DNA of 5,919 nt from Tannerella sp. (GTDB lineage: Bacteria > Bacteroidota > Bacteroidia > Bacteroidales > Tannerellaceae). This document shows positions 1 through 5,895 of the stretch, one piece after another. The stretch is taken from assembly GCA_031267485.1 (NCBI GenBank), contig JAIRYY010000023.1, positions 1 through 5,919 on the forward strand, read 5' to 3'. Below the pieces are notes generated by a model, which saw only the letters and a program-made list of their open reading frames with translations, ran no database searches and was not told the origin of the DNA. Made by a program: the position numbers and the translations under genes. Each line of letters begins with the position of its first letter. Within the stretch, counting starts at the first letter, position 1.

Positions 1-143
1 CGGGTGAAAAACAGTTTGTCGTTCCCTTCCTGTTCGAGCATTTCGATAAAGCGCGTCTTGTCCACATACGCATATCCTTCCGTTCTTATCTTCTCAAAGT
101 TGCAGATGCCGTAAGGCAAACGTTTTTTTCCATTCGGTTTCAT
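1..143 (-). CDS. N-terminal fragment of an AAA-ATPase-like / PD-(D/E)XK nuclease family protein
   Basis: The first 47 codons, plus two bases of an Arg codon, are present; the gene continues past the left edge. The fragment reads LPYGICNFEKIRTEGY (residues 9-24) followed by AYVDKTRFIEML (25-36) and DKLFFTR (42-48). This matches the conserved start of the large Bacteroidota family with an AAA-ATPase_like domain (Pfam PF09820), usually followed by a C-terminal PDDEXK_9 domain (PF08011). In that family the next residues are normally the Walker A region (RPRRFGKS-like), which would lie just outside the window. The full protein is usually about 500-600 residues; its molecular function is poorly known, and DNA processing is only inferred from the domains. 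ATG at 143-141 is the only suitable start; an ATG just upstream (on the minus strand) is in another frame and stops at once. The gene is separated from susD by a terminator and has its own -7 box, so it is a separate transcription unit. Confidence 0.82.
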   Translation of the reverse strand, partial: MKPNGKKRLPYGICNFEKIRTEGYAYVDKTRFIEMLEQEGNDKLFFT

Positions 144-169
144 AGCCTGTTCATTTTAAAAAGTTGCAG

Positions 170-177
170 CAAAGATA
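170..177 (-). promoter_or_regulatory. Bacteroides-type -7 box (TATCTTTG) for the AAA-ATPase-like gene
   Basis: Read on the minus strand this is TATCTTTG, an exact match to the Bacteroidota primary-sigma -7 consensus TAnnTTTG. It lies 26 bp before the ATG at 143, which would give a short leader of about 20 nt. No TTG is present at the expected -33 distance (19-21 bp upstream); that position falls inside the GC stem of the susD terminator. The promoter is therefore predicted from the -7 element and position only. Confidence 0.5.
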
Positions 178-179
178 AG

Positions 180-205
180 AAAAAAAAACCGGCTTTCGCC
201 GGTTT
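180..205 (-). terminator. Intrinsic terminator of the susCD operon (GAAA tetraloop)
   Basis: On the minus strand AAACCGGC (205-198), GAAA loop (197-194), GCCGGTTT (193-186) form a perfect 8-bp stem closed by a C-GAAA-G tetraloop, a very stable GNRA-type loop. The stem runs into nine consecutive T residues (188-180). It starts 27 bp after the susD stop codon, which fits a Rho-independent terminator for susC-susD. On the plus strand the stem is followed only by a T-C-rich run, so termination in that direction is less convincing. Confidence 0.92.
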
Positions 206-212
206 CTTTCAG

Positions 213-225
213 CGCCGTATCGGCG
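213..225 (-). other. Small GC hairpin between the susD stop and the terminator
   Basis: CGCCG (225-221) and CGGCG (217-213) can pair across a 3-nt ATA loop on the minus strand, just after the susD stop codon and 7 bp before the terminator stem. There is no T run next to it. It may help protect the 3' end of the mRNA or be chance GC symmetry; the stem is only 5 bp. Confidence 0.3.
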
Positions 226-231
226 TTACGC

Positions 232-1965
232 TTATTCCCCGTCGGGATTGTTCAGGTCGCAGCCATAATACCGGGTCAGGTCCGCATTGCTCTTTGCCCA
301 GTACAAATCGAGCGCTACGGCAGTCAGCGGCGTGGGATTGAGTATCATCGCGGGATTGCCCTGTTTTTCGGATTCGGGGATGCGGCAGTTCCACAGCGGG
401 AAGATGCCGTCCAAATCGTAGGTTACGAAATATTGCGAGGCATTGATGCCCTTGTAGCCGCGGTGCAAGCCTAAAGCCAGCCGCTTGGCGTCGTAGTAAT
501 TGACGCCTTCGCCCCAAAATTCCACCCGTTTCTGGAAAATCAGTTCGGTGACGAACGATTCCAGGTCGCCGCTTTTGGGCGCACAATCGTAAGAGCCTTC
601 GAAGATGCGGTACCGCATGAAGTCGTTCAGCAGCCTTATTCCGTCACTCACGCCCTTTGTGCGGGCTACGGCTTCGGCTTCAATCAGGTACATCTCTTCA
701 ACCCGCATGATCGGGTAATCCATGGCCGCGCCGACGGATTGGGTACCCCAGCCGTTGTCCGCGGGACGGAACTTGATGGGATTGTAGATCCACGGCAAAC
801 CGTAAAACTGGCTCGCTACCGTGATGCCTTTCCTTATTTCGTCCGCCGGCATGGCGAGCTTGTATTCATGTCCGTTGTAGGAATTGCTTACCGGCCTGTC
901 GCCGTAAGCGTAAAACACGGGGTCGAGCCACGAATATTTGCGGAAATCATTGTCGGGAATGGCTTCGTAGAACTTCCGCGAAGCGCTCCGGCCCACGCGC
1001 CAGCCGTAGGCCGTCCACGTCTGCTCCACCATCAGGAGGCCGTAGAAACTGTCGCCCATCATCGACACGTTGTCCGGCGTGATGCACACGCCCCACATCC
1101 AGTTCTGGAAATCGGCATCGTTGAAGCCGTTGACGGGATCCTGCCACTTTTCCTGCGTCATGGGCGTGTAACCACATTCGTTGATAGCCCGGCGGGCATA
1201 TTCCGCAGCCTTTTCGTAAGCGCCCGCCACGCCGGCGGTTCCTCTTTCGAGCCATGCGCGGGCATACAGTCCGTAAACGCAGGCCAGGGACGGGAACGAT
1301 TTCGCTGTCTGAACGTACCCTTTCAGATACTCTTCGGCCTTTGCGAGGTCGGCGAAGATCATTTCGTAGTTTTCCGCCACCGTCACGCGCGGATTGTTCT
1401 TTGCCTGTTCCTCCGTGGTCTCCTCCGTCACGATCGGGACGCCAAGCCCGTACACCCCGTCGTTTTCGGGCGGGCAGTACGGCGTGTACTTGTACTCGAA
1501 CATGCGCACCATGTTCAGGTAATAAAACGCGCGGAAAGCGTGGGCAATCCCCAGGTAAGTCTGCTGGGTTCTGTCCTGCGTGCCGGCGTCGATCAGGCCG
1601 ATCACATTATTGGTGTTCTTGATGTAGGCATAATACATGTACCAGGCGTAATTCTGGCGGACATGCGTGGGATTGCTCATGCGCGAATAGGTAGCCCACG
1701 TGTTGTAGCCCGTATAGCCGGCAATCACCACATCCTCCGTCATCTCTTCGAACGCGGCGCACAGGCCGGGGTAATTGCACAGTTCCATCGCTTCGTTCTC
1801 CCAGCCGATCATGGCGGTGGGGATGGCGCTCACCAGGGCATTCAAAGCCATGGGCGATTCTGCCACCTGCGATTCCGTGGCAAATTCGGTCGGAAAGGTT
1901 TCTTCGATACAGCCTGACATGGCAAGCGTACCGCAAGCAATTAGGATATGAATTATCTTTTTCAT
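232..1965 (-). CDS. SusD/RagB-family outer-membrane nutrient-binding lipoprotein
   Basis: 577 residues, a usual length for the family. The protein should be exported, lipidated and held on the cell surface, where it binds the ligand and caps the partner SusC channel. Residues 1-18 are a lipoprotein signal peptide with lipobox MSGC and lipidated Cys19; the next residues, IEE, put acidic residues at the +2/+3 positions typical of the Bacteroidota surface-export signal. The N-terminal half shows the SusD TPR-like helices: AFRAFYYLNMVRMFE (143-157), GVPIV (175-179), PRVTVAENYEMIFADL (192-207) and VYGLYARAWLERG (230-242). The C-terminal SusD/RagB domain shows YPIMRVEEMYLIEAEAVAR (417-435), FQKRVEFWGEGVNYYDAKRL (477-496) and IPESEKQGNP (529-538). 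The start lies 30 bp after the susC stop, so the two are cotranscribed. No clear Shine-Dalgarno precedes the ATG, which is common in this phylum. The mature protein has nine further Cys residues, which seems many for the family. The ligand cannot be told from sequence. Confidence 0.96.
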   Translation of the reverse strand: MKKIIHILIACGTLAMSGCIEETFPTEFATESQVAESPMALNALVSAIPTAMIGWENEAMELCNYPGLCAAFEEMTEDVVIAGYTGYNTWATYSRMSNPTHVRQNYAWYMYYAYIKNTNNVIGLIDAGTQDRTQQTYLGIAHAFRAFYYLNMVRMFEYKYTPYCPPENDGVYGLGVPIVTEETTEEQAKNNPRVTVAENYEMIFADLAKAEEYLKGYVQTAKSFPSLACVYGLYARAWLERGTAGVAGAYEKAAEYARRAINECGYTPMTQEKWQDPVNGFNDADFQNWMWGVCITPDNVSMMGDSFYGLLMVEQTWTAYGWRVGRSASRKFYEAIPDNDFRKYSWLDPVFYAYGDRPVSNSYNGHEYKLAMPADEIRKGITVASQFYGLPWIYNPIKFRPADNGWGTQSVGAAMDYPIMRVEEMYLIEAEAVARTKGVSDGIRLLNDFMRYRIFEGSYDCAPKSGDLESFVTELIFQKRVEFWGEGVNYYDAKRLALGLHRGYKGINASQYFVTYDLDGIFPLWNCRIPESEKQGNPAMILNPTPLTAVALDLYWAKSNADLTRYYGCDLNNPDGE

Positions 1966-1995
1966 CTTGTCTGTTTTTTTTCAACGTGATTATGA

Positions 1996-4900
1996 TTAGA
2001 ATTGAACGGTCAGTCCGCCCGAAACCGTACGGATGGGCGAATAGACCTGATTGTTGGTTGATCCGAAGAAAGAGTAGCGCGGGTCAAGTCCCTGCCGTGT
2101 GGAAAGATACCACACGTTTTCGATGGAAGCGTATATCCGCAGCGAAGATATTCCGCATCTGCCGGTCAGTGCGGCCGGCAGCGTGTAGCCCGCGTTGAGG
2201 TTTTGCAGATTCAGATAGCTTGCCTTGGCGATGTACCGGTCGACTACGGTGCCCGACGGCGCGCCCTGATTCGGGTCGCCTCCGTTCAGGCGCGGGATGT
2301 TCGACGAAGTATTCGTCGGACTCCAGGCGTCCAGCAAATCCTTGTGGATGTTGCCGGAAAAACTGCCGGACGGGGAAGACATGCTGTTTCCGTAGCCAAA
2401 GTCGTACACCCGGCCGCCCAGCTGGTAATTGAAATTGACGGCCAGGTCGAAGCCACGGTACTGCAGCGTCGTGCCGAAACCGCCATAAACGGAGGGCAGG
2501 GCGGAATCCAGAAGATAATCCGTCGCCTCGCTGTAGACGAGCGTTGTTTCCCGGCCGGTGACCTCGCCGGCTTCATTCTTCACATCCTTGTACCAGAGGG
2601 AGACGCCCTCATCGTTCACGCCCGCATATTTGCGTCCGTAGAAAGTGTAGAGCGGAAGATCCTCGCCGATAAAAAACTGTCCCGGATAGGCAAACCGGTT
2701 TTCGGCCCAGGTGTAACCGCTGTAACCCTCCACCGAAAGCGTTTTCCGCTCGTCGGGCAGGGAGAGTATCCTGTTTGATACTTTCGCCACGTTGAAGTTC
2801 ACGTTCCACACGAGGTCTCCGGCGCGGACGACGTCTCCGTTCACATCCAGCTCAAAGCCGCGGTTGCGCATGTCGCCGATGTTATCGTAATACGAAGTGT
2901 ATCCGTTGGAGGGGGCGACAAAAAATTCAAACAGCATGTCCGACGTCAGGCGGTAGAAATAGTCGAACGTCACGTTCAGGCGGTTTTTGAACAGGGAGAA
3001 CTCCAGCCCGACGTTCGTGTTCGTATTCGTCTCCCACGTGATGTCCCGGTTGCCTTTCTGGCGGAACACGAGCGAGATTTCGCCGCTGGCGTTTTCGACG
3101 TTGTACTGGTCTTCGTACAGGTAATTGCCGGTATCGTCAGGGTAATTGCCGATTTTGTCGTTACCCTGCGAACCGACGCTGGCTTTCAGTTTCAACTGAT
3201 TCACGAAAGACGCGTCAAGCGCCTCGAACCAGCTTTCCCTGTTCAGCAGCCAGGCGCCGCCGAGGCTCCAGAAGTTTCCCCAGCGGTTTTCGACGGCAAA
3301 ACGCGAGGAGGCGTCGCGGCGAAACGAACCGGAGAAGAAGTAGCGGTCGGCATAATCATACTGTCCCCTGAAGAAATACCCCTCATTGTTGTAAACGTTC
3401 AGGTACGACCGCGAAGCGCCGTTGTCGTTGATGGCGCCGTCAAGCTCGTCGTTGTCGGACGAAAACATCCGGGTCTTTACGGCGTACAGATAGGTGTTGG
3501 TATCATTGTAATACTCGTGGCCGGCCATCAGGCTCAGGCTGTGACGGTCAAAGTCTCTGGCATAATTGAGAATCTGCTGCAGGTTGTACGACAGCATGCG
3601 GCTGTGCGACTTGCTCACGTATCCGCCGTCGGAGGTCGAGCTGTAGATTCGCGCATACGGGTCGCCCACGTATGTATAGCGGAGTTCGCTGTTGTTGACG
3701 CCGCCGTTGACGGTCAGCTTCAGGTCGTCCGTGAAGCTGATGTCGGCAAAGCCGCTGGCGCTCCAGGCGTTGTCCGACGTATGCTCCCTGTCGTACTTGT
3801 AGTTGAAAATGGGATTGCTTCCCGGAAAAGCCCCGCGATCCAGGCCGGCTGTATTGCCGAAATCGTACATGATCTGTCCGTAGCTGTCACGCACAAAATT
3901 CCTGTTGGCGTCGCGGATATAAACCGGGAAGATGGGACCGAAAGCCGTCACCATGCTCCACACGCTGCCGCTTGAGCCGATGGTTCCCTCGCTGCTCTTG
4001 TTGTAGGCATTGCTGGTATAGCTGACGTTGAAGCCGGTGCGGAGCCATCTTTTTGCCTGATATTCGCTTTTGAAACGGGCGGTGAGGCGGTCTATGGACG
4101 AGCTGGCAGTGATGCCTTCGTTTTTCAGATAGCTGAGCGAGGCCAGATAGTTGATTTTCCCCTCGCCCCCGGATATGCTCAGGTTATATTCCTGCCGCAG
4201 GCCGGTTTTGGTGCCTTCCTTCAACCAGTCGTCCGGCTGCAGCCAGTAGTCCGTGCCGTCGTATGAAACGAGCCGTCCAAGCGTGGCGGCGGGATTAAGT
4301 TTGCCGTCGGCCGTGATAAAATCCTGTCCGGCAGGCACGGTATAGGGTCGGTAGCTGTTGCCGCCCGCCACGAGGTCTAAAGTAGTGGCGCGTGCGGTGG
4401 CGGGATCGTCGCCGGCCGAAAGGCGCTGGTTGTAGACCGACTTGTAGTACGTTTCGTACCACAGCGCCGGGTCTTTGATGTAGTCATACGTCTTCATGGC
4501 CGTGGAATTGACCCCGATGCGCGTGTCGAACGTGATTCTGGCCTCTCCTCTTCCGGCCTTTTTGGTCGTGATCATAATCACGCCGTTCGCTCCGCGCGCG
4601 CCGTACAGCGCGTTGGAGGCCGCGTCCTTCAAGACCGTCATCGTCTGGATGTCGGCAGGGTTGAGATTGTTCAGATCGCCGTCGAACGGCATTCCGTCGA
4701 CCACGTAAAGCGGCTCGTTGTCCGACGAAATGGAGCCGAAGCCGCGAATCAGCACCTTGGGCGACGTGCCGAACTGTCCGCTCTGGTTGGCCAGCTGCAC
4801 GCCGGGAATCTTTCCCGCAAGCGTCTGCACGGGGTTCGTCTGCTGGCTTAGCTTGATGCTCTCGGCGCCCACGACGCTCACCGAGCCCGTGAAAGCTTCG

Positions 4901-5274
4901 CGCCTGGTCGTGCCGAACGCAACGACGACGACTTCGTCAATCTGCCGCAGATCCTCGCCCAGGGTCACATTGATCGTCGTACGGCCGTTCACCGCAATTT
5001 CCTGCGTTGCAAAGCCGACATACGAGAATACCAGCGTCGCTTCCGCACCCGTCACCTGAATGGCGTACCGCCCGTCGGCATCGCTCACCACGCCCGCGGT
5101 CGTGCCTTTCACACTGATATTCACACCGGGCAGCGATTCGCCCGTTTCGTCGCTCACCGCTCCTTTCACCGTAACAGCGCCCTGCGCAAACAGGGTCACT
5201 GCACATACGCATGTACAGACGGAAAGGAATATCTTCCGCCATACATTCTTTTTACTTGTTTTTCTAACATTCAT
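1996..5274 (-). CDS. SusC/RagA-family TonB-dependent outer-membrane transporter
   Basis: 1092 residues, full length for the family. It should form a 22-strand barrel that imports the ligand captured by the SusD partner, using TonB-ExbBD energy. Residues 1-30 are a signal peptide ending LFA/QGA. A carboxypeptidase-regulatory-like beta-sandwich follows (about 33-105; VKGAVSDETGESLPGVNISV at 36-55). A TonB-box-like segment DEVVVVAFGTT lies at 113-123. The plug (about 126-238) carries LYVVDGMPFDG (189-199) and the SusC signature KDAASNALYGARGANGVIMI (216-235). The rest is barrel, including NVWYLSTRQGLDPR (1053-1066), and ends in Phe1092. There is no STN domain between the signal peptide and the beta-sandwich, so transcriptional signalling through an anti-sigma factor is unlikely. 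The ATG at 5274 is supported by the signal peptide and by an in-frame stop five codons upstream (5287-5289). It is first gene of the susCD operon. No frameshift or missing motif was seen. Substrate unknown. Confidence 0.97.
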   Translation of the reverse strand: MNVRKTSKKNVWRKIFLSVCTCVCAVTLFAQGAVTVKGAVSDETGESLPGVNISVKGTTAGVVSDADGRYAIQVTGAEATLVFSYVGFATQEIAVNGRTTINVTLGEDLRQIDEVVVVAFGTTRREAFTGSVSVVGAESIKLSQQTNPVQTLAGKIPGVQLANQSGQFGTSPKVLIRGFGSISSDNEPLYVVDGMPFDGDLNNLNPADIQTMTVLKDAASNALYGARGANGVIMITTKKAGRGEARITFDTRIGVNSTAMKTYDYIKDPALWYETYYKSVYNQRLSAGDDPATARATTLDLVAGGNSYRPYTVPAGQDFITADGKLNPAATLGRLVSYDGTDYWLQPDDWLKEGTKTGLRQEYNLSISGGEGKINYLASLSYLKNEGITASSSIDRLTARFKSEYQAKRWLRTGFNVSYTSNAYNKSSEGTIGSSGSVWSMVTAFGPIFPVYIRDANRNFVRDSYGQIMYDFGNTAGLDRGAFPGSNPIFNYKYDREHTSDNAWSASGFADISFTDDLKLTVNGGVNNSELRYTYVGDPYARIYSSTSDGGYVSKSHSRMLSYNLQQILNYARDFDRHSLSLMAGHEYYNDTNTYLYAVKTRMFSSDNDELDGAINDNGASRSYLNVYNNEGYFFRGQYDYADRYFFSGSFRRDASSRFAVENRWGNFWSLGGAWLLNRESWFEALDASFVNQLKLKASVGSQGNDKIGNYPDDTGNYLYEDQYNVENASGEISLVFRQKGNRDITWETNTNTNVGLEFSLFKNRLNVTFDYFYRLTSDMLFEFFVAPSNGYTSYYDNIGDMRNRGFELDVNGDVVRAGDLVWNVNFNVAKVSNRILSLPDERKTLSVEGYSGYTWAENRFAYPGQFFIGEDLPLYTFYGRKYAGVNDEGVSLWYKDVKNEAGEVTGRETTLVYSEATDYLLDSALPSVYGGFGTTLQYRGFDLAVNFNYQLGGRVYDFGYGNSMSSPSGSFSGNIHKDLLDAWSPTNTSSNIPRLNGGDPNQGAPSGTVVDRYIAKASYLNLQNLNAGYTLPAALTGRCGISSLRIYASIENVWYLSTRQGLDPRYSFFGSTNNQVYSPIRTVSGGLTVQF

Positions 5275-5282
5275 AATTTTCT

Positions 5283-5315
5283 TTAATTAAATTGGGTAAA
5301 AAATGCATCTTCCAT
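5283..5315 (-). other. Possible 10-codon leader ORF before susC
   Basis: ATG at 5315-5313 opens MEDAFFTQFN and stops at TAA 5285-5283, eight bases before the susC ATG. A second ATG (5308-5306) in the frame +1 relative to it opens a 14-codon ORF that ends at TAG 5266-5264, overlapping the susC start by 11 bases. No Shine-Dalgarno is at the usual distance from either. Either could influence susC translation, but short ORFs like these are common by chance in AT-rich leaders. Confidence 0.2.
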
Positions 5316-5339
5316 ATCTGTTTTTGTTCTGCTTTTATC

Positions 5340-5362
5340 CGCACTTCCTCCTGTCCTGTGCG
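5340..5362 (-). promoter_or_regulatory. Possible 5' stem-loop of the susC leader
   Basis: On the minus strand CGCAC (5362-5358) and GTGCG (5344-5340) can pair across a 13-nt purine-rich loop holding AGGAGGA. With transcription from the promoter at 5375-5405 the stem would sit within the first ten or so bases of the mRNA. The GGAGG is over 60 bases before the susC ATG, too far to be its ribosome site. It could be a stability element or a chance hairpin. Confidence 0.25.
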
Positions 5363-5374
5363 AAATTACAGCTG

Positions 5375-5405
5375 CAAATATATTCTCTTTTTTTTTAATT
5401 TACAA
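5375..5405 (-). promoter_or_regulatory. Promoter of the susCD operon (TTG - 20 bp - TATATTTG)
   Basis: On the minus strand TTG (5405-5403) is followed after 20 bp by TATATTTG (5382-5375). This matches the Bacteroidota primary-sigma promoter: -33 TTG and -7 TAnnTTTG with 19-21 bp between them. The spacer is almost pure A/T with a nine-base A run. Transcription would start near 5368, giving a leader of about 95 nt before the susC ATG. The repeat block begins some 25-60 bp upstream of the -33 element. Confidence 0.75.
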
Positions 5406-5430
5406 TAAAATGACAAAAAAAACAGTAATT

Positions 5431-5456
5431 TGAGGGGGGAGGGAGATGGTGTGAGA
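5431..5456. repeat. Purine-rich tract at the edge of the repeat block
   Basis: The plus strand is G/A-rich here (TGAGGGGGGAGGGAGATGGT and on); the minus strand is a C/T-rich run whose translation contains LTPSPSP. A C/T-rich sequence with this translation recurs in intergenic repeats of many bacteria, so this may be the end of a dispersed repeat adjoining the unit at 5462. Only one copy is in the window, so repeat status is inferred, not seen. Confidence 0.3.
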
Positions 5457-5461
5457 GGACG

Positions 5462-5500
5462 TTTTCTAGCAACATATTGTCCCCGCCGGGACAGAGAAAC
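5462..5500 (+). repeat. 39-bp repeat unit, copy 1 (direct copy of 5640-5678)
   Basis: This 39-bp unit matches 5640-5678 at 35 of 39 positions in the same orientation. It begins TTTTCTA, contains the near-palindromic core TGTCCCCGCCGGGACA (5478-5493) and ends GAGAAAC. The last 23 bases of the two copies (5478-5500 and 5656-5678) are identical. An inverted partial copy lies at 5511-5542. No ORF here looks like a real protein; the open frames are repeat translations. Confidence 0.85.
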
Positions 5501-5510
5501 GGGACGCCCT

Positions 5511-5671
5511 TGTCCCGGACGGGACAAAATGTCGGTAGAAAACGCCGGATGCCCATCCAACCCCGTGCCGGCAGGTACGGAATGTGGTGACAGTCACATA
5601 GCGTACCGGACGGCACGCGGAAAATGGGTTGCGGCCAATTTTTCTACCGACATTCTGTCCCCGCCGGGACA
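5511..5671. repeat. 161-bp nested interrupted palindrome (MITE- or REP/BIME-like)
   Basis: The outer arms 5511-5542 and 5640-5671 are inverted copies matching at 29 of 32 positions; each carries a TGTCCC...GGGACA core and a TTTTCTACCGACATT-type end. Inside, CGTGCCGGCAGGTACG (5564-5579) and CGTACCGGACGGCACG (5602-5617) form a second inverted pair with 3 mismatches, and ATGTG (5582-5586) and CACAT (5595-5599) form a third. All three pairs share one centre at about 5590-5591, so they are one nested structure and not separate coincidences. The sequence between outer and inner arms (about 21 bp each side) pairs poorly. There is no transposase here. A non-autonomous MITE, a paired REP-type element or a structured RNA are all possible. 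Confidence 0.8.
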
Positions 5672-5678
5672 GAGAAAC
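5640..5678 (+). repeat. 39-bp repeat unit, copy 3 (right arm of the palindrome)
   Basis: This is the second direct copy of the unit at 5462-5500, differing at four positions, all in the first 17 bases. Its first 32 bases also form the right arm of the palindrome. So three copies occur within 217 bp: forward, inverted and forward. To its right, 5679-5740 is an AT-rich spacer in which I see no gene or promoter. Confidence 0.85.
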
Positions 5679-5740
5679 CATTACATGCTATTTATTTCAC
5701 ATTACTTAGTGATTAATGGGCGTAAAGCAGGACATCATCA

Positions 5741-5895
5741 TTTGCGGGGAACGAAGCAATCCAGGCACAGGCGATGACCCGACAGCCGCCTGGACTGCAC
5801 CGCCTGTGCCTGGATTGCTTCACTGCGTTCGCAATGACGGGGCATGAAGACTCGTCATTGCGAGGAGGAACGACGAAGCAATCCAGGCACAGGCG
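5741..5895. repeat. Three alternating copies of a CGTCATTGCGAGG-type intergenic repeat
   Basis: A 21-bp sequence starting GAAGCAATCCAGGCACAGGC and one more G occurs three times without mismatch: forward at 5753-5773, inverted at 5801-5821 and forward at 5875-5895. Copies 2 and 3 extend further: CGCAATGACG (5830-5839) pairs with CGTCATTGCG (5853-5862) around a 13-bp loop, so 5801-5895 is a long hairpin with perfect ends and a looser middle. Copy 1 keeps a degraded version of the same end at 5741-5752. Repeats with CGTCATTGCGAGG and GAAGCAATCCAG are known as dispersed intergenic elements in many bacteria; their role is unclear. The block may continue past the right edge: 5896-5919 shows no gene. 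Confidence 0.85.

Noticed and set aside
739..1917. 392-codon open frame on the plus strand opposite the susD-like gene
   Set aside because: It is the antisense of a clear SusD-family gene; the protein is rich in Arg, His and Val with no recognisable domain, as expected for a shadow frame in a GC-rich gene.
2203..2778. 191-codon plus-strand open frame opposite the susC-like gene
   Set aside because: It lies wholly inside the SusC coding region in antisense, has no family features and no promoter or start signal of its own.
3517..3975. 152-codon plus-strand open frame opposite the susC-like gene
   Set aside because: Shadow of the SusC barrel coding sequence; low-complexity composition and no recognisable motif.
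5430..5777. 115-codon plus-strand open frame in the upstream region
   Set aside because: It runs through both arms of the palindrome and into the next repeat family, so its peptide is a translation of repeats (for example the FSTDILSPPGQ-type segment), not a protein.
5462..5895. CRISPR array
   Set aside because: Repeats occur in alternating orientation with irregular spacing, there are two unrelated families, and no cas gene is present.
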